64,000 bases of DNA from positions 1 through 64,000 of the forward strand of contig DASTWV010000024.1 of assembly GCA_035765775.1 (NCBI GenBank). Reading direction: 5' to 3'. The position numbers and the translations under genes are program-made. Of this stretch, positions 50,178-58,891 are shown piece by piece (position 1 is the first letter of the stretch; each line of letters opens with the position of its first letter). This stretch comes from Actinomycetota bacterium. Lineage in GTDB: Bacteria; Actinomycetota; CADDZG01; JAHWKV01; JAOPZY01. The notes under the pieces are model-generated. The model searched no databases, was not told where the DNA came from, and saw only the letters and a program-made list of their open reading frames with translations.

Positions 50178-51338
50178 CTACCCGACCTCGGCCCCGGCCC
50201 GGCGGGTGACCACCATCGCCGCCAGGAACGAGATGGCGAGCGCCGCCAGGAGGACGTCGTCCAGGGTCCCTGTCGGGTGCCCCACCGGCTGGGCGGCGGG
50301 CACCGGGCGGGACGGCGTCGCGGCGTCGGCCTGACCGGGATTGACGGCGGCCCGGGCCGGGGCGGCGGCCGGGCGGGGGAGCGGGATGGCGGGCAGCGGG
50401 GTGGGCGTGATGGTGTCGGTGGCCTGCGCCTCCAGGGTGCCCAGGTTGGTGAAGCCCCAGTTGTACAGGGCCTCGGAGTCCTTGTAGCCCGCCGGCGTGT
50501 GCGCCCCCAGCACCACCGCCAGGAGCGTCTGCCCGTCCCGGGTGACCTCGCTGACGAGGGCGCTGCCGGACTCGGAGGTGTACCCGGTCTTCACGCCGAT
50601 GGTGCCCGGGAACTGCGCCAGCATCTTGTTGTGGTTGGTGAGCAGGTGGGCGCCGCCGCCCCACACGAGGACGTGCTGGCGGGTGGCCACGATCTGGGCG
50701 AAGAGCGGGTAGCGCATGGCCTCCATGGTGAGCAGGGCCAGGTCCCGGGCGGTGGACTGGTGCCCGGGAGCGTCGAGCCCGTGCGGGTTCACGAAGGTGC
50801 TCCCGGTGGCCCCGGCGGTGGCGGCGTCACTGTTCATCAGGCCTACGAAGCCCGCCACCGTGCCGTCTGGGCTGAGGGTGTGGGCCAGGGCCAGGGCCAT
50901 GTCATTGCCCGAGACCATCAGCAGCCCCCAGAGCATGTCGCCGACCGTCATGGTCGTCCCCGCCGGCGGGCCGAGCTCCGACCCGCCCACGTTGACCGCG
51001 TCGTTGGTGACCGTCCCCACCGCGCCCACGTTGGCGCGGCGCAGGACGGTGAGCGCGGTGGCGATCTTCGTGAGGCTGGCGGGCGCCCGGGCGACGGTGT
51101 CGTCCTGCGACCACAACACCTTGCCGTTGGTAGGGTCCACCAGGATGCCCGATGCCACCCCCAGCGGCGCTGGCAGGGGGTTCGCATCCGGGCCTGGGAG
51201 GGGGGAAGGGGCCGCCGAGGGCGCCGCAGCGGTGGCGGCAACCGGCAGCAGGAGGCTCGTTGCGCCGAGGATCAGTGCTGCCATCAGAATGGTGACGGCC
51301 GCCGGTAGCCGGCGGCGCTGCGGCCGAGTCCATGCCAT
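50178..51338 (-). CDS. D-alanyl-D-alanine carboxypeptidase (peptidase S11, PBP5/DacB-like)
   Basis: The 386-residue exported protein has a signal peptide (~1-39) and all penicillin-binding motifs: SLTK (Ser88, Lys91), SGN (143-145) and KTG (250-252). It trims the terminal D-Ala of stem peptides. A Pro/Ala linker and a C-terminal hydrophobic segment (~362-380) anchor it. ATG 51338 lies so close to the divergent rpiB-like gene that their starts overlap; TATCCT on the minus strand (51351-51356) may be a -10 for a nearly leaderless mRNA. Confidence 0.9.
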   Translation of the reverse strand: MAWTRPQRRRLPAAVTILMAALILGATSLLLPVAATAAAPSAAPSPLPGPDANPLPAPLGVASGILVDPTNGKVLWSQDDTVARAPASLTKIATALTVLRRANVGAVGTVTNDAVNVGGSELGPPAGTTMTVGDMLWGLLMVSGNDMALALAHTLSPDGTVAGFVGLMNSDAATAGATGSTFVNPHGLDAPGHQSTARDLALLTMEAMRYPLFAQIVATRQHVLVWGGGAHLLTNHNKMLAQFPGTIGVKTGYTSESGSALVSEVTRDGQTLLAVVLGAHTPAGYKDSEALYNWGFTNLGTLEAQATDTITPTPLPAIPLPRPAAAPARAAVNPGQADAATPSRPVPAAQPVGHPTGTLDDVLLAALAISFLAAMVVTRRAGAEVG

Positions 51339-51841
51339 GGGCTGCCACGAGGATAGGGGAGGAGGGGGTGGAGATCCCGGATTTCGCGACCTCGCACGCC
51401 GGGAACCCGCGTGCGCTGGTGGGGGCCGACGACGAGGGGCTGGTCCTGGACGCCGTCGTGGACGAGCTCGGCCGCCGGGGAGTGACGGTGCAGCGGCTGC
51501 CCACGGGGGCCTGGCCCGAGGTCGCCCGCCGGGTGGGCGAGGCGGTGGCCGCGGGGGAGGCGGACCTGGGCGTGCTGGCGTGCTGGACCGGCACCGGCAC
51601 CAGCATCATGGCGAACAAGGTGCCGGGCGTGCGGGCGGCGCTGTGTTGGGAGCCCTGGATCGCCGAGGGTGCCCGGCGCTGGAACGACGCCAACGTCTTG
51701 GTGTTGAGCCTCCAGCGCACCGAGCCCGAGGTCGCCCGGGAGATCGTCGCCGCCTGGTTGGCGGTGGGCGAGCCGGACGCCGACGAGGCAGCCAACATCG
51801 CGGAGATCGCCGCCTACGAATCCCGCCGGGAGCCCGGCTAG
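51332..51841 (+). CDS. RpiB/LacAB-family isomerase paralogue
   Basis: The 169-residue protein shares the RpiB fold: RALVGADDEG at the phosphate/ring-opening end, ADLGVLACWTGTGTSIMANKVPGVRAALC and WNDANVLVLS. It keeps the catalytic Cys (Cys84 in CWTGTG) that rpiB at 752 lacks, but the usual DHAG is altered to DDEG, so the substrate may not be ribose 5-phosphate. The start is uncertain: ATG 51332 overlaps the divergent carboxypeptidase, and GTG 51368 has AGGAGG only two bases away. Its TAG overlaps the GTG of the next gene. Confidence 0.75.
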   Translation: MPWAATRIGEEGVEIPDFATSHAGNPRALVGADDEGLVLDAVVDELGRRGVTVQRLPTGAWPEVARRVGEAVAAGEADLGVLACWTGTGTSIMANKVPGVRAALCWEPWIAEGARRWNDANVLVLSLQRTEPEVAREIVAAWLAVGEPDADEAANIAEIAAYESRREPG

Positions 51842-53736
51842 TGCGCCTGGTCCGCTATGGCATCGCCGGGCTCAAGGACACCAAGGACCTGCAGGCTTCC
51901 ATCGACGCGGTGGTGGCGGGGGGCTACGCCGCCTGCGAGGTGCAGTTCGTCAAGGAGTTCACCCTGAAGGAACCCGAGGCGGAACGCCTGGGGGCGCTCG
52001 CCGCCGATGCCGGGGTGGCGCTGTCGGTGCACGCCCCCTACTTCGCCCAGCTCACCACCGAGGACCCGGAGCGCCTCACCCAGCACCTGGGGGCGCTGCA
52101 CCACTCCTGCCACCTGGCGTCGCTGATGGGGGCCCGGATCGTCGTGTGCCACCCGGGCTCGCTGTCCGGGGGCACCGATGCCCCGGTGGATCCCGACGCC
52201 GTGCACCGGCGGGTGTCGGCGGCCCTCGACAACCTCGGCCCCCGCATCGCCGGCTTCGGGGTGCGCCTTGGCCTGGAGACCCCCGGGCGCAAATCGCAGT
52301 TCGGCAGCCTGGGCGACATCGCCCTCGTGGTGGCCGAGCACCCGTTCTGCAGCCCGGTGATCGACTTCGCCCACGTGCACGCGGTGTCGGGCGGCGGGCT
52401 GGGATCGGTGGACGCTTTCCGGGCGCTGTTCGCCTTCGTGGCCCGGGAGTTCCGCCCCGAGCACCTGTGGCCGCTGCACTGCCATTTCACCGACAACCGC
52501 TTCGGCCCCGCGGGTGAGATCACCCATGTGCCCTACGGCGAGGGGTCGGTGCGCATCCGGCCCCTGGCCGAGGCGAGCTTCGACGTGGATTTCGCCATGA
52601 CGATGATCTCCGAGGAGCGCTGGGAGACCTCACACCAGGCCATCCTTGCCGACCTGCGCTCCGGGGGCCTCCCGCTGGCCGCCCCCGGGCGGGCGGGGAG
52701 CCGCTTCGCCCGGCTGCTGGAGCCGCCGGCGGCGGGAGCCGACCGCGAGCCGGCGCCGGGCGAGGTTGTCTACGCCCGGCCGTTCCTTCCCCACCCCCTG
52801 CGCCTCGAGCCGCGGGGGCCGGCGTTCATCCTACGGGAGGGACCCCGGGAGGTACGCCTCACCAACCTCGACAAGGTCTTGTTCCCCGACGATGGCTACA
52901 CCAAGGGCGACCTCATCGCCTACTACGACTCCGTCGCCCCGGTGCTCCTGCCCTTCCTGGGCGACCGGCCCGTCGTGATGCAGCGGGTGCCCGATGGCAT
53001 CTACGGCGAGGCGTTCTACGAGAAGCAGGCGCCCAAGGGGGCCCCGGAGTGGGTCCGTACCGTGCCGGTGCCGTCGGGCGGCTCCGACGGCACGCCGAAG
53101 ACGATCGACTTCGTGGTGCCCGATGGCGTCGCCACCCTGGTGTGGCTGGCCCAGATCGCCAGCGTCGAGTGCCACGCCTGGACCAGCGTGTGGCCCAACC
53201 TCGACCAGCCGGACTTCGCCGTGATCGACCTGGACCCCCACGAGCCCATCACCTTCGACGACGTCCGGGCGGTGGGGCGCCTGGTGCATACGGTGTTGGA
53301 GCGCTTCGGCCTGCGGGCGGTGCCCAAGACATCGGGTGGGTCGGGCGTGCAGATCTTCATCCCCCTCCTTCCCGGCCACACCTACCCCGAGGTGCGGGAG
53401 TTCTGCACCGGGGTCGGACGGCTCATCACCGCGGTCTACCCGGAGAAGGCCACCCTGGAGCCGTCGATCCCCCGGCGGGCGGGCAAGGTGTTCATCGACG
53501 CCAACCAGAACGCCAAGGGCAAGACGCTGGTCGCCCCGTACTCGGTGCGCCCCTATCCCGGGGCGCCGGTGTCGATGCCGTTGGCCTGGGAGGAGCTGGA
53601 GGAAGAGTTCCTGCCTGAGGAGTTCACCATCGCCACCGCCTGCGAGCGGATCGCCGGCCGGGGTGACTTCTTCGCCCCTACCCGGCTGTGGCGCCAGGAC
53701 CTGCACCCGGCGCTGGCACAGCTGCGCGGGACGTAA
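51841..53736 (+). CDS. Fusion: endonuclease IV-like TIM barrel plus LigD-type primase/polymerase domain
   Basis: The 631-residue protein has two halves. Residues ~1-275 are an AP-endonuclease-2/endonuclease IV-like TIM barrel with ordered metal-ligand candidates: His64 (SVHAPY), His104 (CHPGS), Glu146 (LETPG), Asp175 and His178 (VIDFAHVH), His215, and His229 in HVPYGEG. Residues ~330-631 are a LigD PolDom: TNLDKVLFPDDGYTKGDLIAYY, catalytic Asp463/Asp465 (VIDLDP), TSGGSGVQIF and Asp553 (VFIDANQN). No ligase, phosphoesterase or Ku domain is present, and no ku gene is in the window. Gapped-end or abasic-site repair synthesis is inferred. GTG 51841 shares one base with the stop of the RpiB-like gene. 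Confidence 0.85.
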   Translation: MRLVRYGIAGLKDTKDLQASIDAVVAGGYAACEVQFVKEFTLKEPEAERLGALAADAGVALSVHAPYFAQLTTEDPERLTQHLGALHHSCHLASLMGARIVVCHPGSLSGGTDAPVDPDAVHRRVSAALDNLGPRIAGFGVRLGLETPGRKSQFGSLGDIALVVAEHPFCSPVIDFAHVHAVSGGGLGSVDAFRALFAFVAREFRPEHLWPLHCHFTDNRFGPAGEITHVPYGEGSVRIRPLAEASFDVDFAMTMISEERWETSHQAILADLRSGGLPLAAPGRAGSRFARLLEPPAAGADREPAPGEVVYARPFLPHPLRLEPRGPAFILREGPREVRLTNLDKVLFPDDGYTKGDLIAYYDSVAPVLLPFLGDRPVVMQRVPDGIYGEAFYEKQAPKGAPEWVRTVPVPSGGSDGTPKTIDFVVPDGVATLVWLAQIASVECHAWTSVWPNLDQPDFAVIDLDPHEPITFDDVRAVGRLVHTVLERFGLRAVPKTSGGSGVQIFIPLLPGHTYPEVREFCTGVGRLITAVYPEKATLEPSIPRRAGKVFIDANQNAKGKTLVAPYSVRPYPGAPVSMPLAWEELEEEFLPEEFTIATACERIAGRGDFFAPTRLWRQDLHPALAQLRGT

Positions 53737-53822
53737 GCCGGCGGCGCGGTGCCATGTCGGTCGCCATGAGCCTGCCGGGCGAGGGTGACTCCGGCCCGCG
53801 AGGCACCACTAGAATCGCCGCC

Positions 53823-54860
53823 ATGGATCTGACCTGGCAGGCCGTGCTCGGTCGGCTGTTCACCGGCACCGCCCTGACCCAGGACGAGGCCGCGTGGGCC
53901 ATGGAGCAGATCATGGCGGGCGACACCTCGCCGCCGGTCTTCGGGGCCTTCGTCGCTGCCCTCCGGACCAAGGGGGAGACCGTAGACGAGATCGCCGGCC
54001 TGGTGGCGACCATGCGCCGGCGGGCGCTGCGCGTCCCGCTCGACCCGGCCTGGGGGCCGGTGGTGGACACCTGCGGCACCGGCGGGGACCGGGTGGGCAC
54101 CATCAACGCCTCCACCATGGCCGCGTTCGTGGTGGCCGGCGCCGGGGGGAAGGTGGCCAAGCACGGCAACCGGGCGGCCTCCAGCGCGTGCGGCTCCGCC
54201 GATCTCCTGGAGGCCCTCGGGGTCAGGATCGAGCTGGGGCCCGATGCCGTTGCGGCTTGTATCGACGAGGCGGGCATGGGGTTCTGCTTCGCCCCGGTCT
54301 TCCACCCCTCCTACCGCCACGCCGGCCCGCCCCGCCGGGAGCTCGGCGTGCCCACCGTCTTCAACTTCCTGGGGCCCCTCACCAACCCGGCGGGCGCCCG
54401 GCACCAGGCGCTCGGGGTCTCCGACCCGGCGATGGCCCCCAAGATGGCCGAGGTGCTGGCGCGCACGGGCAGCGTCCACGCCCTGGTGCTGCACGCGTGC
54501 GACGGCCTGGACGAGATCACCCTCTCCGGCCCCACCACCGTGTGGGAACTGAAGGGCGGTGCGGTGCACGAGGGCGTGATCGATCCGGCGGCGCTCGGCC
54601 TGGCCACCGTCGCCCGGGAGGCCCTGAAGGGCGGTACCCCGGCGCAGAACGCCGCGGTCACCACCGCGGTGCTGAGCGGCGAGCCGGGGCCGGCCCGGGA
54701 CTTCGCCATGGTGAACGCGGCGGCCGCGCTGGTGGCCTGCGACCGTGCTGCCGACCTGGCAGAGGGTCTGGCTCAGGCGGCGGAGTCGCTCGACTCCGGC
54801 CGGGCGGCCGGGTGCCTCACCCGCCTGCGCCAGGCGTCCAACCGCCTCGCTCCTCGCTGA
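53823..54860 (+). CDS. trpD: Anthranilate phosphoribosyltransferase
   Basis: TrpD joins anthranilate and PRPP in tryptophan synthesis. The 345-residue product has the PRPP site VVDTCGTGGDRVGTINAST, KHGNRAASSACGSADLLEALG and FNFLGPLTNPAGARHQALGV. No other trp gene is nearby. ATG 53823 follows homology. Its last 44 bases overlap the 3' end of the convergent membrane fusion gene. Confidence 0.94.
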   Translation: MDLTWQAVLGRLFTGTALTQDEAAWAMEQIMAGDTSPPVFGAFVAALRTKGETVDEIAGLVATMRRRALRVPLDPAWGPVVDTCGTGGDRVGTINASTMAAFVVAGAGGKVAKHGNRAASSACGSADLLEALGVRIELGPDAVAACIDEAGMGFCFAPVFHPSYRHAGPPRRELGVPTVFNFLGPLTNPAGARHQALGVSDPAMAPKMAEVLARTGSVHALVLHACDGLDEITLSGPTTVWELKGGAVHEGVIDPAALGLATVAREALKGGTPAQNAAVTTAVLSGEPGPARDFAMVNAAAALVACDRAADLAEGLAQAAESLDSGRAAGCLTRLRQASNRLAPR

Positions 54861-57795
54861 CCTCAAACAGGCCATCGGCCGGGCGGGGCCCCACCGGGAC
54901 CGGGGTGGGGCCCACCACCGGGGAGGGCCCCTTCGCCACCGAGCGCACCACCGCCATGGCGGCGGCCGGGAAGTGGCCGCGCCCGTCGTACACGAAATAC
55001 CGGGGGCGCCAGGCCGGCTCGTAGGCCTCGTCCGGCTCCCAGGGGTGCTCCACGGGCATCGCCCGGGAGAGCTGCTCCAGCAGCCAGCGCTGCGCCCGGC
55101 CGCCGAGCCCGTCGGCCTCGCGGCGGATGATGGTGCGCCGGGTGACGGAGAAGTTGAGGCTCAGGGTACGCACGCCGATGTCGCCCAGGTGCCGGATGGT
55201 GTGCACCATCAGCAGGTCGGTCAGCTCCTCGGGGACCGCCCGGGTGGTCCGGCGTACCTGGTCCAGCGTGTAGCCGCCGATCGCCGGGGCGGGCACGAAC
55301 TGGGCGAGGGCGGCCGGGTGGCCGTCCGGGCCGACGGCCACCGCCAGCACGATGTCGTCATCCTGCGGGTCGAAAAGCCGGCCGAGGGTCATCGAGAAGC
55401 GGCGCTCGCTGGTCGGCCGGTGGGACTCGGTCGCCAGGCCGCGCAGCTCGGACTCCACGAAGGGATCCAGGTGGGCCGGGCTCAGGAACTCGACGTGGTA
55501 CCCGGCGGCGGCGGGCCCCGCCACGCGCCGGCGGAGGTCCTCCCAGCGGGCATGGTCGAGGTCGAAGCGGTGGCAGTCCACGATCGCCTCGTCGCCGGCG
55601 TACAGCTCCCGCATCCCGGCGCAGTGGTAGATCGGCAGCCAGTCGTCCGACGCCCCCAACACCGTGACCGGCCAGCCCCGGGCGTCGGCGTAGCGGTGGA
55701 ACTCCTCCCAGGCCTGCTCCCGCTCCCAGCTCGGGCCCACCGGGTCGGGGGACACGACGCACACCCGGCCCACCACCGAGTAGGGCACGACGGTGTCGCC
55801 CGAGAAGAAGAGCTCCTTGTCGCTGCGCAGCGCGAAGTAGCTGAAGGACTCGTCGCCGTAGCGCTCCACCAGCTCGCGGGCCCGGGCGAGGCCCGAACCC
55901 GGGCGGCGCCGGGCGGCGTGCACCGGGCGGAAGATCGTCCAGGCTGCCAGGGCGACCAGCCCGCCAGCCACGGCCAGCATCACCGGGCTGAGGAAGTCGT
56001 TGAGCCGGTCGGGGAGCGCCACGGACTGGGCGCCCACCAGCCGGCCGGTCACCGCGGCGACCGCCCGCCCCAGTGGCAGCCGCGGCTTCATGACCACCTC
56101 GACCGCGACGGTGGCGGCCACGATCACCGAGATGCTGCCGGCCACTGCGGTGCGGAACGCCACCCGGAAGCCGCCCGGGGCCGCCCCACCCCGGAACGCC
56201 GCCCGTTGGCTCCCCAGGTAGGCCGCGACCGCGAGGGCGAGGATCGCCGCGGCGACCTCGACGCCCTTCGCCAGGTGCAGCACCGCCGATCCGCCCAGGA
56301 GGACGAGTGCGGTTCCCCAGGCCCGCCGCCCGCCCCGCCGGACGCCTCCCGAGAGGAAGAGCAGACCGAGGCCGGCGAGCGCCACCAGGGCAGCGGCGGC
56401 CTCCGGGACGGCAAGGGGGACGATCGTGCGCAGCCAGTGCAGGCGGACGAAGAGGGGCGGCACGGCGGCCGAGGCGAGGTTGAGCAGCCCGACCAGGGCG
56501 ATGGCCGTGGCCGCCCGGGCTCGCACCACCCGCTGGTGGCCGACCCGCTCGGTGGGCGGGGGCCAGGACGGCCCGCCCGGTAGGGAGGCGACGACCACCG
56601 GGCGGGGGCTCGCGCGCTCGGGCCGCACCGCAAGGCGCTCGAGGGCGGAGCCCGCCGGGAGCGGCTGGCGGCCGGAGACCAGGCGGACGTGCAGGTCAGA
56701 GCCCGCCTCGAGCTCGACCCACGAGGTCTGGCGCACGGACCGGAAGACGGGCAGCGGCCCCAGCCGGCTCCGGCTCTCCTCGACCGCCTCGGCACAGCAG
56801 CCGGCATTGGCGTAAAACCCGTCACCCAGGGGGGCCAGCTCGGCTAGGTGGGTATGGCCAGTGATCATGCCGGCGTAGCCCTCGCGGACGCGGGCCAGGG
56901 CATCGGCACGCGCGGCGTCGTTGCGCCCCCGGCGGGCGGAGAGGATGGCCACGTTGGACGTCGCCTCCCACACCGCGTAGGCGGCCAGGGCCATGGCGGC
57001 CACCACCAGCACCAGGTCGGCCACCACCAGGCCGCCGATGAACAGGAACGGGTTCGGCCACCGGGCGATGCGCGCCCCGATCTCGGTCTTGGACAAAAGG
57101 GTGAGCGTGAGGGGCAGCTTCAGCAGCAGGGCGACCAGGAAGGGCAGGGCCAGCCATTTCAGGTGGCGGGCGAAGCGCCGGAAGGTCAGCCGGGAGGCAA
57201 CGTAGCGGGGGAAGGCCAGGCCATCCGCCAGGTTCACCGAGTCGTCGAAGATCTCGTAGTGGGTGACCACCGGGCCCAGGTGCCGGGTGACATGCAGGCC
57301 GAAGGGGATGTCCAGGGGATCCCGGGGATCGGTGAAGGCGTTGGGCGGGTCGAGGCGGTGCCCATGCTCCACCCGGACCTTGCGGGTGCCCGATCCGGTC
57401 TCGATCTCGAGCTCGAGGGCGAGGGCCAGGTCGCAGCCGAAGGCCTCGGCGACCGCCCCGGCGGCGCCGCCGTCCCAGGCGAGGCGGGAGTCATGGTTGC
57501 CCAGCAGGTAGACCACCCGGCGCCCCGGGCCGGCGGCGAAGCTGCGCACCGCGGCGGTCAGGCGGCCCTCGTGCTGCAGGACCGCCCGGATGTCCGGGGG
57601 CGTGCCCAGGGCTAGCTCGATGATGTCGCCGTTCAAGACCAGCACGCCGGGGCCCGAGGCCCGCTCGATGGCGGCGGTGAGGTCCTCGACCGGCTGGTGG
57701 GAGCCATGCCCGCCGAGGTGCAGGTCGTTGGCCACCAGCACCCGCCCCCCAGCGGGGACGGGCAGCTCCAGGAGATCGACAACTGTGGCGCCCAT
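54817..57795 (-). CDS. Fusion: calcineurin-like phosphoesterase, membrane domain, MprF-like DUF2156 domain
   Basis: A 992-residue protein. The phosphoesterase motifs are DLH (24-26), NGD (55-57), GNHD (99-102), HGH (144-146) and GHTH (313-316), with two membrane spans (~213-236, ~251-276) inserted between HGH and GHTH. About five or six further spans follow (~428-622). Residues ~640-945 are a DUF2156/LPG_synthase_C acyltransferase-like domain: ERYGDESFSYFALRSDKELFFS, VSLNFSVTRR-like, and WRPRYFVYDG. DUF2156 domains in MprF/LysX transfer aminoacyl groups from tRNA to phosphatidylglycerol. No lysyl-tRNA synthetase is fused, unlike LysX. Joint action on membrane lipids is inferred. Confidence 0.8.
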   Translation of the reverse strand: MGATVVDLLELPVPAGGRVLVANDLHLGGHGSHQPVEDLTAAIERASGPGVLVLNGDIIELALGTPPDIRAVLQHEGRLTAAVRSFAAGPGRRVVYLLGNHDSRLAWDGGAAGAVAEAFGCDLALALELEIETGSGTRKVRVEHGHRLDPPNAFTDPRDPLDIPFGLHVTRHLGPVVTHYEIFDDSVNLADGLAFPRYVASRLTFRRFARHLKWLALPFLVALLLKLPLTLTLLSKTEIGARIARWPNPFLFIGGLVVADLVLVVAAMALAAYAVWEATSNVAILSARRGRNDAARADALARVREGYAGMITGHTHLAELAPLGDGFYANAGCCAEAVEESRSRLGPLPVFRSVRQTSWVELEAGSDLHVRLVSGRQPLPAGSALERLAVRPERASPRPVVVASLPGGPSWPPPTERVGHQRVVRARAATAIALVGLLNLASAAVPPLFVRLHWLRTIVPLAVPEAAAALVALAGLGLLFLSGGVRRGGRRAWGTALVLLGGSAVLHLAKGVEVAAAILALAVAAYLGSQRAAFRGGAAPGGFRVAFRTAVAGSISVIVAATVAVEVVMKPRLPLGRAVAAVTGRLVGAQSVALPDRLNDFLSPVMLAVAGGLVALAAWTIFRPVHAARRRPGSGLARARELVERYGDESFSYFALRSDKELFFSGDTVVPYSVVGRVCVVSPDPVGPSWEREQAWEEFHRYADARGWPVTVLGASDDWLPIYHCAGMRELYAGDEAIVDCHRFDLDHARWEDLRRRVAGPAAAGYHVEFLSPAHLDPFVESELRGLATESHRPTSERRFSMTLGRLFDPQDDDIVLAVAVGPDGHPAALAQFVPAPAIGGYTLDQVRRTTRAVPEELTDLLMVHTIRHLGDIGVRTLSLNFSVTRRTIIRREADGLGGRAQRWLLEQLSRAMPVEHPWEPDEAYEPAWRPRYFVYDGRGHFPAAAMAVVRSVAKGPSPVVGPTPVPVGPRPADGLFEVSEERGGWTPGAGG

Positions 57796-57910
57796 GGGGT
57801 TCCTCCCGCGCGGCCCGCACGCAGCCTGGTACTCGGTGTGGTACTTGGTCGGGTCTCGGGAAAAGCTTATCGCCCACGGGCCGTGCGCCCGGGAGCGCCC
57901 CGGTGGTAGC

Positions 57911-57952
57911 GTCGAGTCCGTGAGGTCGAATCCGTGAGGTCCAGTTCGTGAG
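57911..57952 (+). repeat. 14-bp tandem repeat x3 holding overlapping mini-ORFs
   Basis: Three imperfect 14-base units (57911, 57925, 57939), each ending GTGAG. Each GTG (57920, 57934, 57948) overlaps a TGA of the preceding five-codon frame as GTGA, and the third GTG is the start of the next gene. The frames read M-R-S-N-P and M-R-S-S-S. Confidence 0.65.
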
Positions 57953-58394
57953 ACGGCGCAGGCGTTGGGTGGTCATCGGCGCCGGCGTGCTGGGCGCCGC
58001 CGGCTTGGGCTGGTGGCTGCGCTCCCGGGGCCGGGGCCGGGCGACCTCGCCGGTGGACGGCGTCCCAGCCCACCGGGGGGCCGAGCGGGCCTCCCAGCAA
58101 GGCGACGGGCTCGAGCGGCGGTCGGACCCCGACCGGGAGGCGCTCCGGGGGCTCATCGACGGCGCCACTGCCCGGGTAGGGCTCGACCTCGAGCGCCTGC
58201 GCAAGCTGGAGGAGGCCAACTACCACCCACTGGTGGAGTACCTGGAGTACATCCAGATGCAGCGGGGCGACACCGAGACCCTGGTGTTCGTCCGCCAGCG
58301 GGATGTCGACAAGCTGGCGGTGCTGGCTGGCGAGCCGCGGGAGGACTTCCTCAAGCGCTTCAGCCGGCTGGGCATCGTGCTCTCGATGAACTGA
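57948..58394 (+). CDS. Membrane-anchored hypothetical protein
   Basis: The 148-residue protein has a basic start (MRRRRRW), one span (~8-24, VVIGAGVLGAAGLGWWL), a disordered charged linker and a helical C-terminal part (~63-148, GLDLERLRKLEEANYHPLVEYLEYIQMQRGDTETLVFV). No family recognised. The terminator at 58448 ends its transcript. The start codon is the third GTG in the 14-bp repeat; earlier GTGs open only five-codon frames. Confidence 0.6.
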   Translation: MRRRRRWVVIGAGVLGAAGLGWWLRSRGRGRATSPVDGVPAHRGAERASQQGDGLERRSDPDREALRGLIDGATARVGLDLERLRKLEEANYHPLVEYLEYIQMQRGDTETLVFVRQRDVDKLAVLAGEPREDFLKRFSRLGIVLSMN

Positions 58395-58447
58395 CGCCGG
58401 GCCGGCGTGGGCCGCCCGACCCGCCCGGAACTTTTCAAAGGTTTTTT

Positions 58448-58476
58448 CGGCCCCCGCCAAGAAGGGGCCGTTTTTT
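58448..58476 (+). terminator. Rho-independent terminator
   Basis: CGGCCCC (58448-58454) pairs with GGGGCCG (58464-58470) and is followed directly by six T (58471-58476), 53 bases after the stop codon. This is the clearest intrinsic terminator in the window. Confidence 0.85.
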
Positions 58477-58552
58477 GTCATACCCCCTCCGTATCGTCGT
58501 TCCTGCCACCCCGCACCGGGCGGGGCCGGTACGAGAGCAACGGGAGCGCCGG

Positions 58553-58891
58553 ATGAGCGACGAGTGGGCCGAGGAGACCGAGGGGGCGCTGGGCAACGGG
58601 CTCCGGCTGGCCATGGCCATCGACCCCCGCATGGCCGAGGTCTGGAGCTGCGTGTTCGCCGCCGACGGCGAGCCCGGGGAACTGGCCGAGCAGCTCGGCT
58701 GGTACCTGCGCATGGCGTACCTGCGGGGCTACCACGACGGCCTCTGCGAGCCGGAGGTCGGGTCGCTCTTCCGGGAACTCGGCATGCCGGTTCCCCGCCG
58801 GCGCAACCCGGTCCCGGCCGGGCACCGCACCCCCAACCGTCCAGGCAACCGTTCTGCCAACAGTCCCAACGACCGGAAGGAGGCGTCATGA
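58553..58891 (+). CDS. Small hypothetical protein upstream of sepH
   Basis: The 112-residue, soluble, acidic protein has EGALGNGLRLAMAIDPRMAEVWSC, EQLGWYLRMAYLRGYHDGL and a disordered Arg/Pro/Asn-rich tail. The helical first ~80 residues look conserved-type (RMAYLRGYHDG), but I recognise no family. Its stop overlaps the next start (ATGA), linking it to the small CxxC protein. Confidence 0.65.
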   Translation: MSDEWAEETEGALGNGLRLAMAIDPRMAEVWSCVFAADGEPGELAEQLGWYLRMAYLRGYHDGLCEPEVGSLFRELGMPVPRRRNPVPAGHRTPNRPGNRSANSPNDRKEAS

